25,532 bases of DNA from the NCBI GenBank assembly GCA_934154515.1, contig CAKPGD010000011.1, positions 1 to 25,532 of the forward strand, given 5' to 3'. The position numbers and the translations under genes were made by a program. Below, in pieces: positions 7,115-15,498 of this stretch. Position 1 is the stretch's first letter. Every line of letters starts with the position of its first letter. The notes under the pieces are model-generated. The model saw only the letters and a list, made by a program, of their open reading frames with translations. It was not told the origin of the DNA and made no database searches. This stretch comes from an uncultured Clostridia bacterium (GTDB lineage: Bacteria; Bacillota; Clostridia; TANB77; CAG-508).

Positions 7115-7143
7115 AGAATATTATATTTTACAAAAAAAGTCAA
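7115..7143 (-). promoter_or_regulatory. Possible sigma-A promoter of ftsA-ftsZ
   Basis: Minus strand: -35 TTGACT (7138-7143), 17 bases, -10 TATTCT (7115-7120). A better-looking TATAAT (7120-7125) sits 12 bases from the same -35, too close to pair with it. About 40 bases remain to the ftsA start. Confidence 0.4.
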
Positions 7144-7157
7144 TAGAAAACGTTATA

Positions 7158-7190
7158 TTTTTGTAATCTTTTTGTAATCTTTTTGTAATA
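7158..7190. repeat. Three tandem 11-bp repeats upstream of the ftsA promoter
   Basis: TTTTTGTAATC occurs at 7158-7168 and 7169-7179, and with a changed last base at 7180-7190. The period of 11 is about one helical turn, so all copies face the same side of DNA, just upstream of the candidate -35. It could be a binding array or an UP-like A-tract element. Confidence 0.6.
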
Positions 7191-7350
7191 TTGTTTTTAT
7201 GGTTATTTTTTATGTAAAATCATATAACTTTTTCTATTGTTTTTAAATAATATTTTTTTACTTTTGCCTTTCTATTTTTATTTTATTGTTCTTTATTTTT
7301 TATCTATTTTTTGTTTGTTTTTATTTACTTTTTGCTTATTTTTTTGTTTT

Positions 7351-7761
7351 TTATTTACTTTCTTCTTTATTTTGCTCATTTGCTTGTTTTATTGTTGCTT
7401 CTGCTTTTTCTATTATTTTTCTACTTGCAAATTTTTCAACATAATATCTACGGATTGTTCCTAAATTATTGAACATTCTTCCTACAAATACTATTACTGC
7501 TGCTAAGTATATATCTACATTTAGTTTTTCTCCTAAATATGTAAGTGCCATTGCAAGTATTGCATTTACAAAAAATCCTGAAAGGAATATTTTCATGTCA
7601 AAATTTCCTTTTAATGTAGAAGTTATTCCTCCGAATACAGAATCTAATGCTGCAACTATTGCTATTGCTAAATACCCTGTGTATGTATATGGTATTGTTG
7701 GTATGTTTACACCTATTATTGCTCCAATAATACATCCTATTATAATTGCTATTAAAATCAT
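7351..7761 (-). CDS. sbp: Small basic protein Sbp (DUF1290 family)
   Basis: Small integral membrane protein of 136 residues found next to ftsA/ftsZ in Firmicutes; its exact job in division or sporulation is unknown. It has four hydrophobic segments, at about 2-20, 27-43, 57-78 and 84-97, with a conserved DSVFGGI stretch, and a charged C-terminal tail beginning RRYYVEK. Its ATG overlaps the stop of the upstream DUF881 gene by four bases (7758-7761), so the two are translationally coupled. The sbp/DUF881 pairing next to ftsQ is a recurring arrangement in Clostridia. Confidence 0.92.
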   Translation of the reverse strand: MILIAIIIGCIIGAIIGVNIPTIPYTYTGYLAIAIVAALDSVFGGITSTLKGNFDMKIFLSGFFVNAILAMALTYLGEKLNVDIYLAAVIVFVGRMFNNLGTIRRYYVEKFASRKIIEKAEATIKQANEQNKEESK

Positions 7762-8465
7762 TCTTCTACCTCCTTTGCATATCTTAATTCCATCAGATGA
7801 TTATAGTTATTATATGCTAATATTTTCACGTTTTTTTCTTCTGATATGCTTACTGTTTTTCCTGAGCTTACACTTCTATCTATAAATCCACTATTTTTTA
7901 AACTAAGTGCACTTGATAGATATTTTTGGTTTCCTATTACTTTTACTGTATATGGTGATGTTACTCTTTCTTCATTTATTAATATTGTATCATTTACTTC
8001 TACTATTTCTGTCATGTTTACTATTCTTTTGTCATTTATGCTAATTGCTTCTGCTCCTGCAAGTTTTAGTTCATTTACTAGTTTTAATAAGTCTGAATCT
8101 TCTATTTGTTTTTCGTCATTGTCTGATAAGTATACTATAATTCCTTCTCCAGTTACATCTTTTTTTCCTACTAGCATATCTGTTTGATTTAATTCTTCAT
8201 CTATTAATTTTGATGTTTCTTCTACTGAAGTTTCTTTTTCTTTATATTCTGCAATTTTTTGGTTAGTTTCTGCTAATTTTTCTTCGTTTTCTTCGCATTT
8301 AGTTCTCCAACTAGATATCATTTCTCTTAGTTCTTCCTCTCTTGCTGCTTCTATTCCTGTTATGTCTGTTTCTTCTATTGTTCTAAATTGTGCATACATT
8401 ACTGCAACAAGTATTATACAGACTATTCCAATTATTATAGACATTGCTAATTTATCTTTTTTCAA
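7758..8465 (-). CDS. DUF881 family membrane-anchored protein (first copy)
   Basis: A 235-residue protein with one N-terminal membrane segment (about 7-26), a coiled-coil stretch (about 42-90, heavy in Glu and Lys) and an extracytoplasmic DUF881 domain with the typical LVNELKLAGAEAISIN and later INEERVTSPYTVKVIG. The family usually lies between ftsQ and ftsA; its biochemical role is unknown. The start is a TTG at 8465, chosen because AAGGAG lies 9 bases before it. A paralogue follows at 8504-9220, and the two share the ELK-AGAEAISIN core, which indicates an old tandem duplication. Confidence 0.9.
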   Translation of the reverse strand: MKKDKLAMSIIIGIVCIILVAVMYAQFRTIEETDITGIEAAREEELREMISSWRTKCEENEEKLAETNQKIAEYKEKETSVEETSKLIDEELNQTDMLVGKKDVTGEGIIVYLSDNDEKQIEDSDLLKLVNELKLAGAEAISINDKRIVNMTEIVEVNDTILINEERVTSPYTVKVIGNQKYLSSALSLKNSGFIDRSVSSGKTVSISEEKNVKILAYNNYNHLMELRYAKEVEE

Positions 8466-8503
8466 GTCTCACAGCTCCTTTCTGTTTTATAATTTATAAT
8501 AAA

Positions 8504-9220
8504 CTATTTTGCAATTTTTATGTACTTAGATGTAATAACTCCATTGTATTTTGGAATTTTTACTTTATCTAATTTTTTTATTGAAGACTTTATTCCATAA
8601 TCACTTAAATATTCTAGGTACCCACCTTTTCTATTTAACGCTGATTCTAAGCTTTCTGGAAATCCTATTGCTCTTATTACAAATGGTGTACTTATTTTTT
8701 CATCATTTACTTTTACTACATTTCCTATACATGTAATTGCTGTTGTTGTTACTACTCTTTGTCCATTTATACTAATTGCTTCTGCACCTGCATTTTTTAG
8801 TTCATTTACTATTGATCTTAGATCTGCATCATGGACTATATGGTCTGCAACATTGTCAATAGTACTTATTGAATTAGGATCATCTTCTACTATTAGTTCT
8901 ATTCCTTTTCCTTCTACACTTGTAAGTCCTAATAAATTATTATTTAATTTTATGCTTTGTTCTTTTGATGCTGCTGTACTATCTCCTTTTGTTGCTTCTT
9001 CTCTTATAGAAGATAGTCTTTTTTCTGCATCTTCTAAAGAAGCTGATGATTCATCATATTTTTGTTTCCACTTTAGGACTTCATCTCTTAGACTATTTTC
9101 TGCTATATTTTTAGATACAGTAGAGCTTGTCCCTTTTATGGTATTTATTTGTACGACTATTCCTATTGTAAGTAATAAACATACTGTTCCTAATAATAAT
9201 GCTATTTTGTTTCTATTCAT
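8504..9220 (-). CDS. DUF881 family membrane-anchored protein (second copy)
   Basis: A 238-residue paralogue of the neighbouring DUF881 protein. It has a membrane segment at about 6-24, a coiled coil at about 45-80, and the extracytoplasmic core ELKNAGAEAISINGQRV followed by STPFVIRAIG. Coming right after ftsQ, it probably belongs to the division or envelope machinery, but no activity is established. The ATG has GAAGGGAAG upstream. It lies 30 bases past the ftsQ stop and 38 bases before the first copy, in one operon. Confidence 0.9.
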   Translation of the reverse strand: MNRNKIALLLGTVCLLLTIGIVVQINTIKGTSSTVSKNIAENSLRDEVLKWKQKYDESSASLEDAEKRLSSIREEATKGDSTAASKEQSIKLNNNLLGLTSVEGKGIELIVEDDPNSISTIDNVADHIVHDADLRSIVNELKNAGAEAISINGQRVVTTTAITCIGNVVKVNDEKISTPFVIRAIGFPESLESALNRKGGYLEYLSDYGIKSSIKKLDKVKIPKYNGVITSKYIKIAK

Positions 9221-9250
9221 TTTTACACTTCCCTTCGTAATATAATATTA

Positions 9251-10504
9251 CTAAACACTTTGTCTAAATGTTGGATAGCTGTTTTTTAAATCCATATTTA
9301 CAAAAATTTCTCCTGCTATTCCTTTTTCCTTTTCAACTATTGATTTTATACTTAGCAATTTAGTTGTTAAGTCTGTATCATCTCCTAAATATGCTACTTT
9401 TTCTTCTGTTTCTAATACTATTTTATAGTTTTGCTTGTTTTGCATATCTATTCTAGTAATTAGATTTTGCATATCGTTGTCTGTGGCTACTTCCATTATT
9501 TTTATTACTGTAGATAATTTTTCTAAATCTGCGTTTACTAGTCTTTTCCCTGGCACTAATTCTTCTGCTGTTGTTTCACATCCTTGAAGTATTGGTACTT
9601 CTATTTTATCATTTGAAACTTCTAGTATGTATCCTTGATTATTAATGTAAACATATCCGCTTCCATATTCTATCATATATGTTGCTTTTCTTTCTTCTAC
9701 CGTAATAGTTACTGTTGAAGGTAGATTTCTTTTTACTGTAACACTTTTTATGTATGGATTTTCTAGTATTTTTTCTTTTGCTTTTTTAATACTTGTTTTA
9801 TAAATATTTTCATCTGTTTGAATTTGAGATATGCTTATTATCTCATTTGTAGTTAGTTTGCTATTTCCTTCTACTTTTATTTCTTTTATGTTAAAAAGTG
9901 GTGAAGCCATTGTTGCTATTATTGCTGATAATATACATGCTGTTAAAAATGCATATTTTGTTATTTTTAAATTTCTTTCTATTTTTTTTCTTCGCATTTC
10001 TTGTTCTTCTGGCGATAATCTTTTTTTACTTTTCTTTTTACTTTTTGTTTTAGTTAAATAATCTGTTTCTAGCTCTTCTTGTTTTTTATTGCTTTCTATT
10101 TCTTTGTTTTTATTGTTATTGTTTCTTTCTCTTTCTTTATTTTTCTTGTTGCTATTGTTATATTTTTTATTTGATTTGTTTTCATTTAAATTGTTTTTGG
10201 TTGAAGTATTTACTTTTTTATTTATTTTTTTTTGTTTGTTTTTCTTTTTATTTTTCTTTGCTTTTTTATCTGCTTCTGGCTCTATTTTTGCAAGGCCTAT
10301 TACTATTTCTTCATCAAAAGTAAATTTGTTTTCTTTATTTTCTTTTTTTTCTTCTACATTACTTTTCTTTTTAGGTGCTACTTTTTTTACTTTCTTTTTG
10401 CTTTTACTTTTTTTGTTCTTTTTTAATTCATCTTCATCATGAGCATTAAAATTATATAAGTTATTTACTTCAACTTTTTTTGATTTTTTCACCACTTTTT
10501 TCAC
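9251..10504 (-). CDS. ftsQ: Cell division protein FtsQ/DivIB with an extended Lys/Asn-rich N-terminus
   Basis: Bitopic division protein that joins FtsL and FtsB at the septum. Residues 184-203 form the membrane helix, then a POTRA domain (about 204-275, starting NIKEIKVEGNSKLT and containing NPYIKSVTVKRNLPSTVTITVEER) and a DivIB beta domain to residue 417. Residues 1-180 are unusual: almost only Lys, Asn, Glu and Ser in low-complexity runs, far longer than most FtsQ cytoplasmic tails. The listed start is GTG at 10504. Upstream is only AAGAAG, while AAGGTGA falls over this codon, so GTG codons 4 or 5 are real alternatives. It follows murA by 8 bases. Confidence 0.92.
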   Translation of the reverse strand: MKKVVKKSKKVEVNNLYNFNAHDEDELKKNKKSKSKKKVKKVAPKKKSNVEEKKENKENKFTFDEEIVIGLAKIEPEADKKAKKNKKKNKQKKINKKVNTSTKNNLNENKSNKKYNNSNKKNKERERNNNNKNKEIESNKKQEELETDYLTKTKSKKKSKKRLSPEEQEMRRKKIERNLKITKYAFLTACILSAIIATMASPLFNIKEIKVEGNSKLTTNEIISISQIQTDENIYKTSIKKAKEKILENPYIKSVTVKRNLPSTVTITVEERKATYMIEYGSGYVYINNQGYILEVSNDKIEVPILQGCETTAEELVPGKRLVNADLEKLSTVIKIMEVATDNDMQNLITRIDMQNKQNYKIVLETEEKVAYLGDDTDLTTKLLSIKSIVEKEKGIAGEIFVNMDLKNSYPTFRQSV

Positions 10505-10512
10505 CTTCTTCT

Positions 10513-11763
10513 TTAGGTTATTATTTTTATATTTGCTCCTAGTTCTTTGAGTTTTATATCTAACTTTTCATATCCTCTAAGTATATATTCTATATTTTGT
10601 ACTATTGTCCTTCCTTTTGCTCCCAGTGCTGCTGTTACTAGTGCTGCTCCCCCTCTTAAATCTGAGCTTTCTACTGTTGCTTCATTTAGTCTTTTTACTC
10701 CTTTTATTACTGCTGTTTTTCCTTCTACCGTTACTTTTGCTCCCATTTTTTTCAATTCATTCAAATATTTGTATCTATTTTCAAAGATGTTTTCAACTAT
10801 TATTGAAGTTCCTTTTGCTGTTGTAAGCATAGTTGCAAATATTGATTGCATATCTGTTGGGAATCCTGGATATGGCATTGTTTTTATATCTACTGCTTTT
10901 AGCTTTTTTCTTGCGTCTATTTTTATGCTATTTTTTTCGATTTTAAATTCACATCCAGCTTCTTGTAGCTTATCTATTATTGGTTTTATGTGTTCTGGAG
11001 CTGTATTTATTAATTGTATTTTTCCATTAGTAGTTGCTGCCATACATAAAAATGTTCCTGTTTCTATTCTGTCTGGCATTATTTTGTATCCTACGTCTCT
11101 TAGTTGTTCTACTCCAGTTATTTTTATTAAATTCGTTCCTGCTCCTTCTATTTTAGCTCCCATTTTATTTAAAAATTTTGCTAAATCTTCTATTTCTGGT
11201 TCCATTGCAGCATTAGAAATTGTTGTAATTCCTTGTGCTAGAACGGTTGCAAGAATTATATTTTCGGTTGCACCTACACTTGGAAAATCTAAGTTTATAT
11301 CTGCCCCTATTATTTTATCACACTTACACCTAATAAATCCATAGTTTTCTTCAATATTTATTCCTAATTTTTTAAATGCTTTTAAATGAAGATCTATTGG
11401 TCTTGCTCCAATTTCACATCCACCTGGATAAGAGAACACCGCTTCTTTGAATCTTCCTATTATTGCTCCTGCCATAATTACTGTTGAACGCATTTTATGC
11501 ATCATTTCTTGCGGTATTTCTTTTTTATTCATTGTTTTTGAATTGATTTCTATTTTACCATTATTTTTCTTTACTTTGCAACCTAATTCTTGTAGTATTT
11601 TTAAAGTTATTTTTGTATCATATATGTTTGGAACATTATATAATTTTGTTGTTTTCCCACTTAAAATACTTCCTGCTATAATAGGAAGAGATGCGTTTTT
11701 TGAACCAGATATACTTACTGTTCCTTCTAATCTTCTTCCTCCTTCTATTATGTAGCTTTGCAT
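10513..11763 (-). CDS. murA: UDP-N-acetylglucosamine 1-carboxyvinyltransferase MurA
   Basis: Cytoplasmic enzyme of the first committed peptidoglycan step, adding enolpyruvate from PEP to UDP-GlcNAc. The length of 416 matches the family. Catalytic Lys22-Asn23 sit in SGSKNASLP. The loop cysteine attacked by fosfomycin is present at 116 in PGGCEIGARP, so the enzyme is of the usual Cys type. The C-terminal block SSDLRGGAALV is also present. The start ATG has GAAGGGAG upstream. It is the first gene of the murA-ftsQ-DUF881-DUF881-sbp run and is preceded by the terminator of the next unit. Confidence 0.98.
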   Translation of the reverse strand: MQSYIIEGGRRLEGTVSISGSKNASLPIIAGSILSGKTTKLYNVPNIYDTKITLKILQELGCKVKKNNGKIEINSKTMNKKEIPQEMMHKMRSTVIMAGAIIGRFKEAVFSYPGGCEIGARPIDLHLKAFKKLGINIEENYGFIRCKCDKIIGADINLDFPSVGATENIILATVLAQGITTISNAAMEPEIEDLAKFLNKMGAKIEGAGTNLIKITGVEQLRDVGYKIMPDRIETGTFLCMAATTNGKIQLINTAPEHIKPIIDKLQEAGCEFKIEKNSIKIDARKKLKAVDIKTMPYPGFPTDMQSIFATMLTTAKGTSIIVENIFENRYKYLNELKKMGAKVTVEGKTAVIKGVKRLNEATVESSDLRGGAALVTAALGAKGRTIVQNIEYILRGYEKLDIKLKELGANIKIIT

Positions 11764-11845
11764 ATTTTCTCCCTTCTTTCAATTTTTTGATTTTATGTTT
11801 TTGATAGTTTGCTATATTTTATGTTGAATTAAAAAAAGGGTGAAA

Positions 11846-11883
11846 AATAGACATTTGTAATTTTCAAATTATAAATGTCTATT
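11846..11883 (-). terminator. Terminator of the topB-yqeK-lipase operon
   Basis: An 18-bp stem with one G-U pair and a two-base tip (arms starting AATAGACATTT), about 96 bases past the lipase stop. On the minus strand it is followed by TTTCACCC and seven U. The rest of the 216-base gap up to murA shows no gene and no clear promoter. Confidence 0.7.
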
Positions 11884-11979
11884 CTCTTTACTATTTAGGA
11901 TTTCTAACCATTTTTCCAACATCAGAAAATGTTCAGATTTATTGATATCTTTTTAACAATTTTAATACTTTTAATTTTT

Positions 11980-12816
11980 TTATTTATTTAACATTTCTTT
12001 AATTTTTTTCATATGAGCTATTGCTGTTACATAGCCTATGTTATAGCAATAATCTATTTTCTTTATGCTGAACACACTTGCTTCTGGTAACTCTAAATCT
12101 ATTACATAGTCGCTTTCTCTTACAGCTTCTTGCGCTCTTGCCTCAAATAATAGGTCTATTGACTTACTAGCTACTTCATATATATTTTTAGGATCTATAT
12201 TTGGACCTGCCGAGAATTTTATTGTTAATACTTTATCTACTCCTAGCTTTCTTACTTCGTCTGCTGGTACGTTATCAAATATTCCTCCATCTACAAATTT
12301 GTGTCCTAAATATTGTGTTGGTGCAAATACTCCTGGATAGCTTGCACTTGCTCTTACTGCTTTTTCTATTAGAGCATCATTTATGTAGTAGTCTTCTTCT
12401 AAGTCTGCATTTGTGAATACATATTTTTTGCTTTCTACTATATCTACTGTTGGTATTGATATTGGCATTTTTATGTCTTCTATTTTTTCTATTCCTTTTT
12501 CTCTTGCACATTCTTTTAATGCTTCTTCTAAGTTTTCCCCTGATATTAGCCCATAACCTAATACTTTTTTTATTGTTTTTATATTATTCATATAGTATTG
12601 TGTATTTGTTTTCATTATTTCTTTTGCAAAATATTTGAATATTTCAAGTGTTTTTTCTGTTGAATATCCCATAGCATATAATGCTGCTACTATGCTTCCT
12701 ATGCTTGTCCCTGCTATTGCAGACACTTCTATTCCATTTTCTTCTAATGCTCTTATTACTCCTAAATGTCCTGCTCCTTTTACTCCCCCACCTGCTAATG
12801 CTAATCCTAATTTCAT
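11980..12816 (-). CDS. Patatin-like phospholipase family protein
   Basis: A serine acyl hydrolase of the bacterial patatin/RssA group, probably acting on lipids at the inner face of the membrane. The 278-residue protein shows the oxyanion loop AGGGVKGAGHLG (8-19), the nucleophile elbow GTSIG with Ser38, and the catalytic Asp in DGG at 176-178, giving the Ser-Asp dyad. No signal peptide is seen. The ATG has AGAGGTG upstream. It is last in the operon that starts at the RsiV-like gene, 73 bases after yqeK, and ends at a terminator. The substrate cannot be predicted. Confidence 0.9.
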   Translation of the reverse strand: MKLGLALAGGGVKGAGHLGVIRALEENGIEVSAIAGTSIGSIVAALYAMGYSTEKTLEIFKYFAKEIMKTNTQYYMNNIKTIKKVLGYGLISGENLEEALKECAREKGIEKIEDIKMPISIPTVDIVESKKYVFTNADLEEDYYINDALIEKAVRASASYPGVFAPTQYLGHKFVDGGIFDNVPADEVRKLGVDKVLTIKFSAGPNIDPKNIYEVASKSIDLLFEARAQEAVRESDYVIDLELPEASVFSIKKIDYCYNIGYVTAIAHMKKIKEMLNK

Positions 12817-12889
12817 TTTTACACCTCTTTCTTTTGTTTTTTATTCACTTTTTTTAGTTATCTCTTTCTTTTTATTTCTATCTTATTAT

Positions 12890-13483
12890 TTATTGATTAT
12901 TGTTTCTATTAATATTTTCTAATATATAGTTTCTTGCAAAAATTGTATTTGGATGTATTATTCTTTTTTGATTTATTGCTTTTGGTAAACTCCATTCATC
13001 AAATATAAATAATATTGCTGCATCTAATCCTTCTTCTTTAGTAATTTTTCTTAGTTTATCTGCTTGCTCTCCTATTCTTGTTCTTTCTTCTGACTTGTCT
13101 GCTACAAATACTATTTTATCTAGTAATGTCATTCTTGCTTTTCCTGTTGTGTGATAGTATATCGCATCACACATATCTTTAGTAAAACCGTATCTTCTCT
13201 TTACTATATCCGCTCCAACTATTCCATGTATAACGCTTGGTGATTTTCTATCGTCTTTCGTCAAATATATTTTATTTTCTTTACAATATTTATAATATTG
13301 CTTTATTGTCATTTCTTTTGCAATGTCGTGTACTAGCCCTGAATATGCTGCTTTTTCTGTATTTACATTATATATTTTTGCTAATTCTATTGCCTTTTCC
13401 ATAACTCCTAATGAATGTTCATATCTTCTTTCTGATAGCATATTTTTTAATTCATATTTTATATCATTTATTGATTTTTTCAT
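12890..13483 (-). CDS. yqeK: HD-domain YqeK-type diadenosine tetraphosphate hydrolase
   Basis: A 197-residue HD-superfamily protein like YqeK, known as a symmetrical Ap4A hydrolase that clears the alarmone Ap4A. Metal-binding residues in order: His23 (EHSLGV), His52-Asp53 (VHDIAKE), His86 (IHGIVGADI), His111 (YYHTTGK) and Asp129 (FVADKSEERTR), the exact YqeK spacing. The ATG follows the topB stop by 11 bases and its ribosome binding site (AAAGGA) overlaps the end of topB. In many Firmicutes yqeK lies beside nadD and rsfS, so the topB context is unusual. Confidence 0.92.
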   Translation of the reverse strand: MKKSINDIKYELKNMLSERRYEHSLGVMEKAIELAKIYNVNTEKAAYSGLVHDIAKEMTIKQYYKYCKENKIYLTKDDRKSPSVIHGIVGADIVKRRYGFTKDMCDAIYYHTTGKARMTLLDKIVFVADKSEERTRIGEQADKLRKITKEEGLDAAILFIFDEWSLPKAINQKRIIHPNTIFARNYILENINRNNNQ

Positions 13484-13494
13484 TATTTTCCTTT

Positions 13495-15465
13495 CTAATA
13501 TTTGACTACTAGTTTATCAAATTTGTTATTTATATATTTTTCAAGTTTAACCATAAATTCTTCTGGCTTTATTTCTTTTTTAGATACCATGTCTAATCCT
13601 TTTTCCCAGCTTGCTGTTAATTTTGGATTTAACATATCTGGCATTGAGGCTGCTATTACGTCGTATATTGCTTCTCCTTTTTGTGTTGGAGATATTTTTT
13701 GTGTTTTTTTATTTATTTCTATGTATTTTATTCTTTCTAGTTTTTCTATTATTGCACCTCTTGTTGCACTTGTTCCTATTCCGGCTCCTTTTATTTGTTC
13801 TCTTAATTCTTCGTCTTCTATTAATTTACCTGCATTCTCCATTGCTAGTATTATATTTCCGGAGTTATAGCTTGATGGTGGTGATGTTTCTGATGTTTTA
13901 GTTTCAAAGTTTATTATTTCTATTTTTTGTCCTTTTTTTAAGTCATTTAATATTTTTAAACTATCTTCGCTTGTTTCCTCTTCTTCCTCTTTGTTATCCA
14001 CATTTTCTTCATTTTTTGTGGATTCTTTTTGTTTATTTTCTTTCTTTGCTGGCTTTAATATTTCTAGATATCCTATATTTGTACATACTTTTCCACTTAC
14101 AGAGAACTTTTCTCCTTCTACATCTACATTTACTGATATTTTGTTATACTCTGCTGGTGGATAAAACACTGCTAAAAATCTTTTTACTATTAACTTGTAT
14201 ACTTGTTTATGTAGTTCTATTAATTTTTCATAATTTTCGAATCCTTGTCCTGTTGGTATTATTGCATAGTGGTCTGTTATTTTACTGTCATTTACGTATT
14301 TAGTTTTAGTTAAATCTGTTGAATATTTTTCTGTTATCATTTTATTTATATAGCCTTGAATTTCTTCATCTTTATATCCTTTTGCTAATCCATTTAAGTT
14401 TTTTGATATTACTTTTGCTACTGCTGTTGATATTACTCTTGCATCAGTTCTTGGATATGTAACTAATTTTTGTTCATATAAATTTTGTATTACATCTAGA
14501 GTTTCTTCTGGCTTTATTTTAAATTTTTTACTACATTCATTTTGTATTTCTGCTAAGTTAAATAAAAGTGGTGCATTGTCTTTTTGTTTTGCTTTTTTTA
14601 TTTCTTCTATTTTTGCTTTTTTATCTTTTAGAGATAATATGAATTCTTTTGCATCCGCTTCTTTTTTGAATCCACTTTCGTTATATAATTTTGGAGATTC
14701 AAACATTTTTGATGTTTCAGACACTTTCCATTCTGCTTTAAATGTTTTTCCTTCTTCTCCGAATTCTCCTATTATTTTATAATATGGTGTTTTTACAAAG
14801 TTTCTTATTTCACGCTCTCTTGATACTATCATTCCTAGTACACAAGTCATAACACGACCTACTGCTATTGATGCTTTATCTTCATTTACTTGTTTTGCTA
14901 CTCTTTTTCCATAAATGATTGATAATAATCTCGAAAAATTTATTCCTATTAGGTAGTCTTCTTTTGCCCTTAAATACGCTGAATCTGATAGGCTATCATA
15001 TTCTTTTTGGTCTTTTGCTTCTCTTATTCCTCTTAATATTTCTTCTTCTGTTTGTGAATCTATCCACACTCTTTTTATTTGTGCGTTTGGATTAGGCTTT
15101 GCCATCATAAATACAAGCCTTTGTATATATTCTCCTTCACGTCCAGAGTCCCCTGCATTGTAAATTTCTGTTACATCTTCTCTTTGCAATAAAGATTTTA
15201 CTATGTTAAATTGTTTTTCTACATTTTGTATTATTTCATATTTCCATTCTTTTGGTATAAAAGGAAGTGTGTCAAGCCTCCATAGTTTTAATTTTTCATC
15301 ATACTTTTCTGGGTATGACATTGTTACTAAGTGACCAACACACCATGTTATTATCCATTCATCTGATTCTAAATATCCATCTTGTCTTTTTGCATTTAGT
15401 TTTAATGCCTTAGAAAATTCCATTGCTACAGATGGCTTTTCTGTAATTATTAAGCTCTTTGCCAT
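13495..15465 (-). CDS. topB: DNA topoisomerase III (type IA)
   Basis: Relaxes and decatenates single-stranded regions of DNA. The 656-residue protein starts with the Toprim strand SLIITEKPSVAMEF, holds the acidic metal site NAGDSGREGE at 103-112 and the active-site tyrosine Tyr337 in VTYPRTDARVIS. The later block GIGTSATRGAIIEKL is typical of TopB. It lacks the C-terminal zinc fingers of TopA, as is common in plasmid-type and Firmicute TopB. A Lys/Glu-rich insertion lies at about 475-500. The ATG has AAAGGATG upstream. It lies 33 bases after the RsiV-like gene. Confidence 0.96.
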   Translation of the reverse strand: MAKSLIITEKPSVAMEFSKALKLNAKRQDGYLESDEWIITWCVGHLVTMSYPEKYDEKLKLWRLDTLPFIPKEWKYEIIQNVEKQFNIVKSLLQREDVTEIYNAGDSGREGEYIQRLVFMMAKPNPNAQIKRVWIDSQTEEEILRGIREAKDQKEYDSLSDSAYLRAKEDYLIGINFSRLLSIIYGKRVAKQVNEDKASIAVGRVMTCVLGMIVSREREIRNFVKTPYYKIIGEFGEEGKTFKAEWKVSETSKMFESPKLYNESGFKKEADAKEFILSLKDKKAKIEEIKKAKQKDNAPLLFNLAEIQNECSKKFKIKPEETLDVIQNLYEQKLVTYPRTDARVISTAVAKVISKNLNGLAKGYKDEEIQGYINKMITEKYSTDLTKTKYVNDSKITDHYAIIPTGQGFENYEKLIELHKQVYKLIVKRFLAVFYPPAEYNKISVNVDVEGEKFSVSGKVCTNIGYLEILKPAKKENKQKESTKNEENVDNKEEEEETSEDSLKILNDLKKGQKIEIINFETKTSETSPPSSYNSGNIILAMENAGKLIEDEELREQIKGAGIGTSATRGAIIEKLERIKYIEINKKTQKISPTQKGEAIYDVIAASMPDMLNPKLTASWEKGLDMVSKKEIKPEEFMVKLEKYINNKFDKLVVKY

Positions 15466-15498
15466 TATTTACATCCTTTACTGTTTTTTATTTATGTT

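Noticed and set aside
10547..11344. 265-codon open stretch on the plus strand opposite murA
   Set aside because: A mirror frame of murA with no ribosome binding site and no family resemblance; murA itself is unmistakable.
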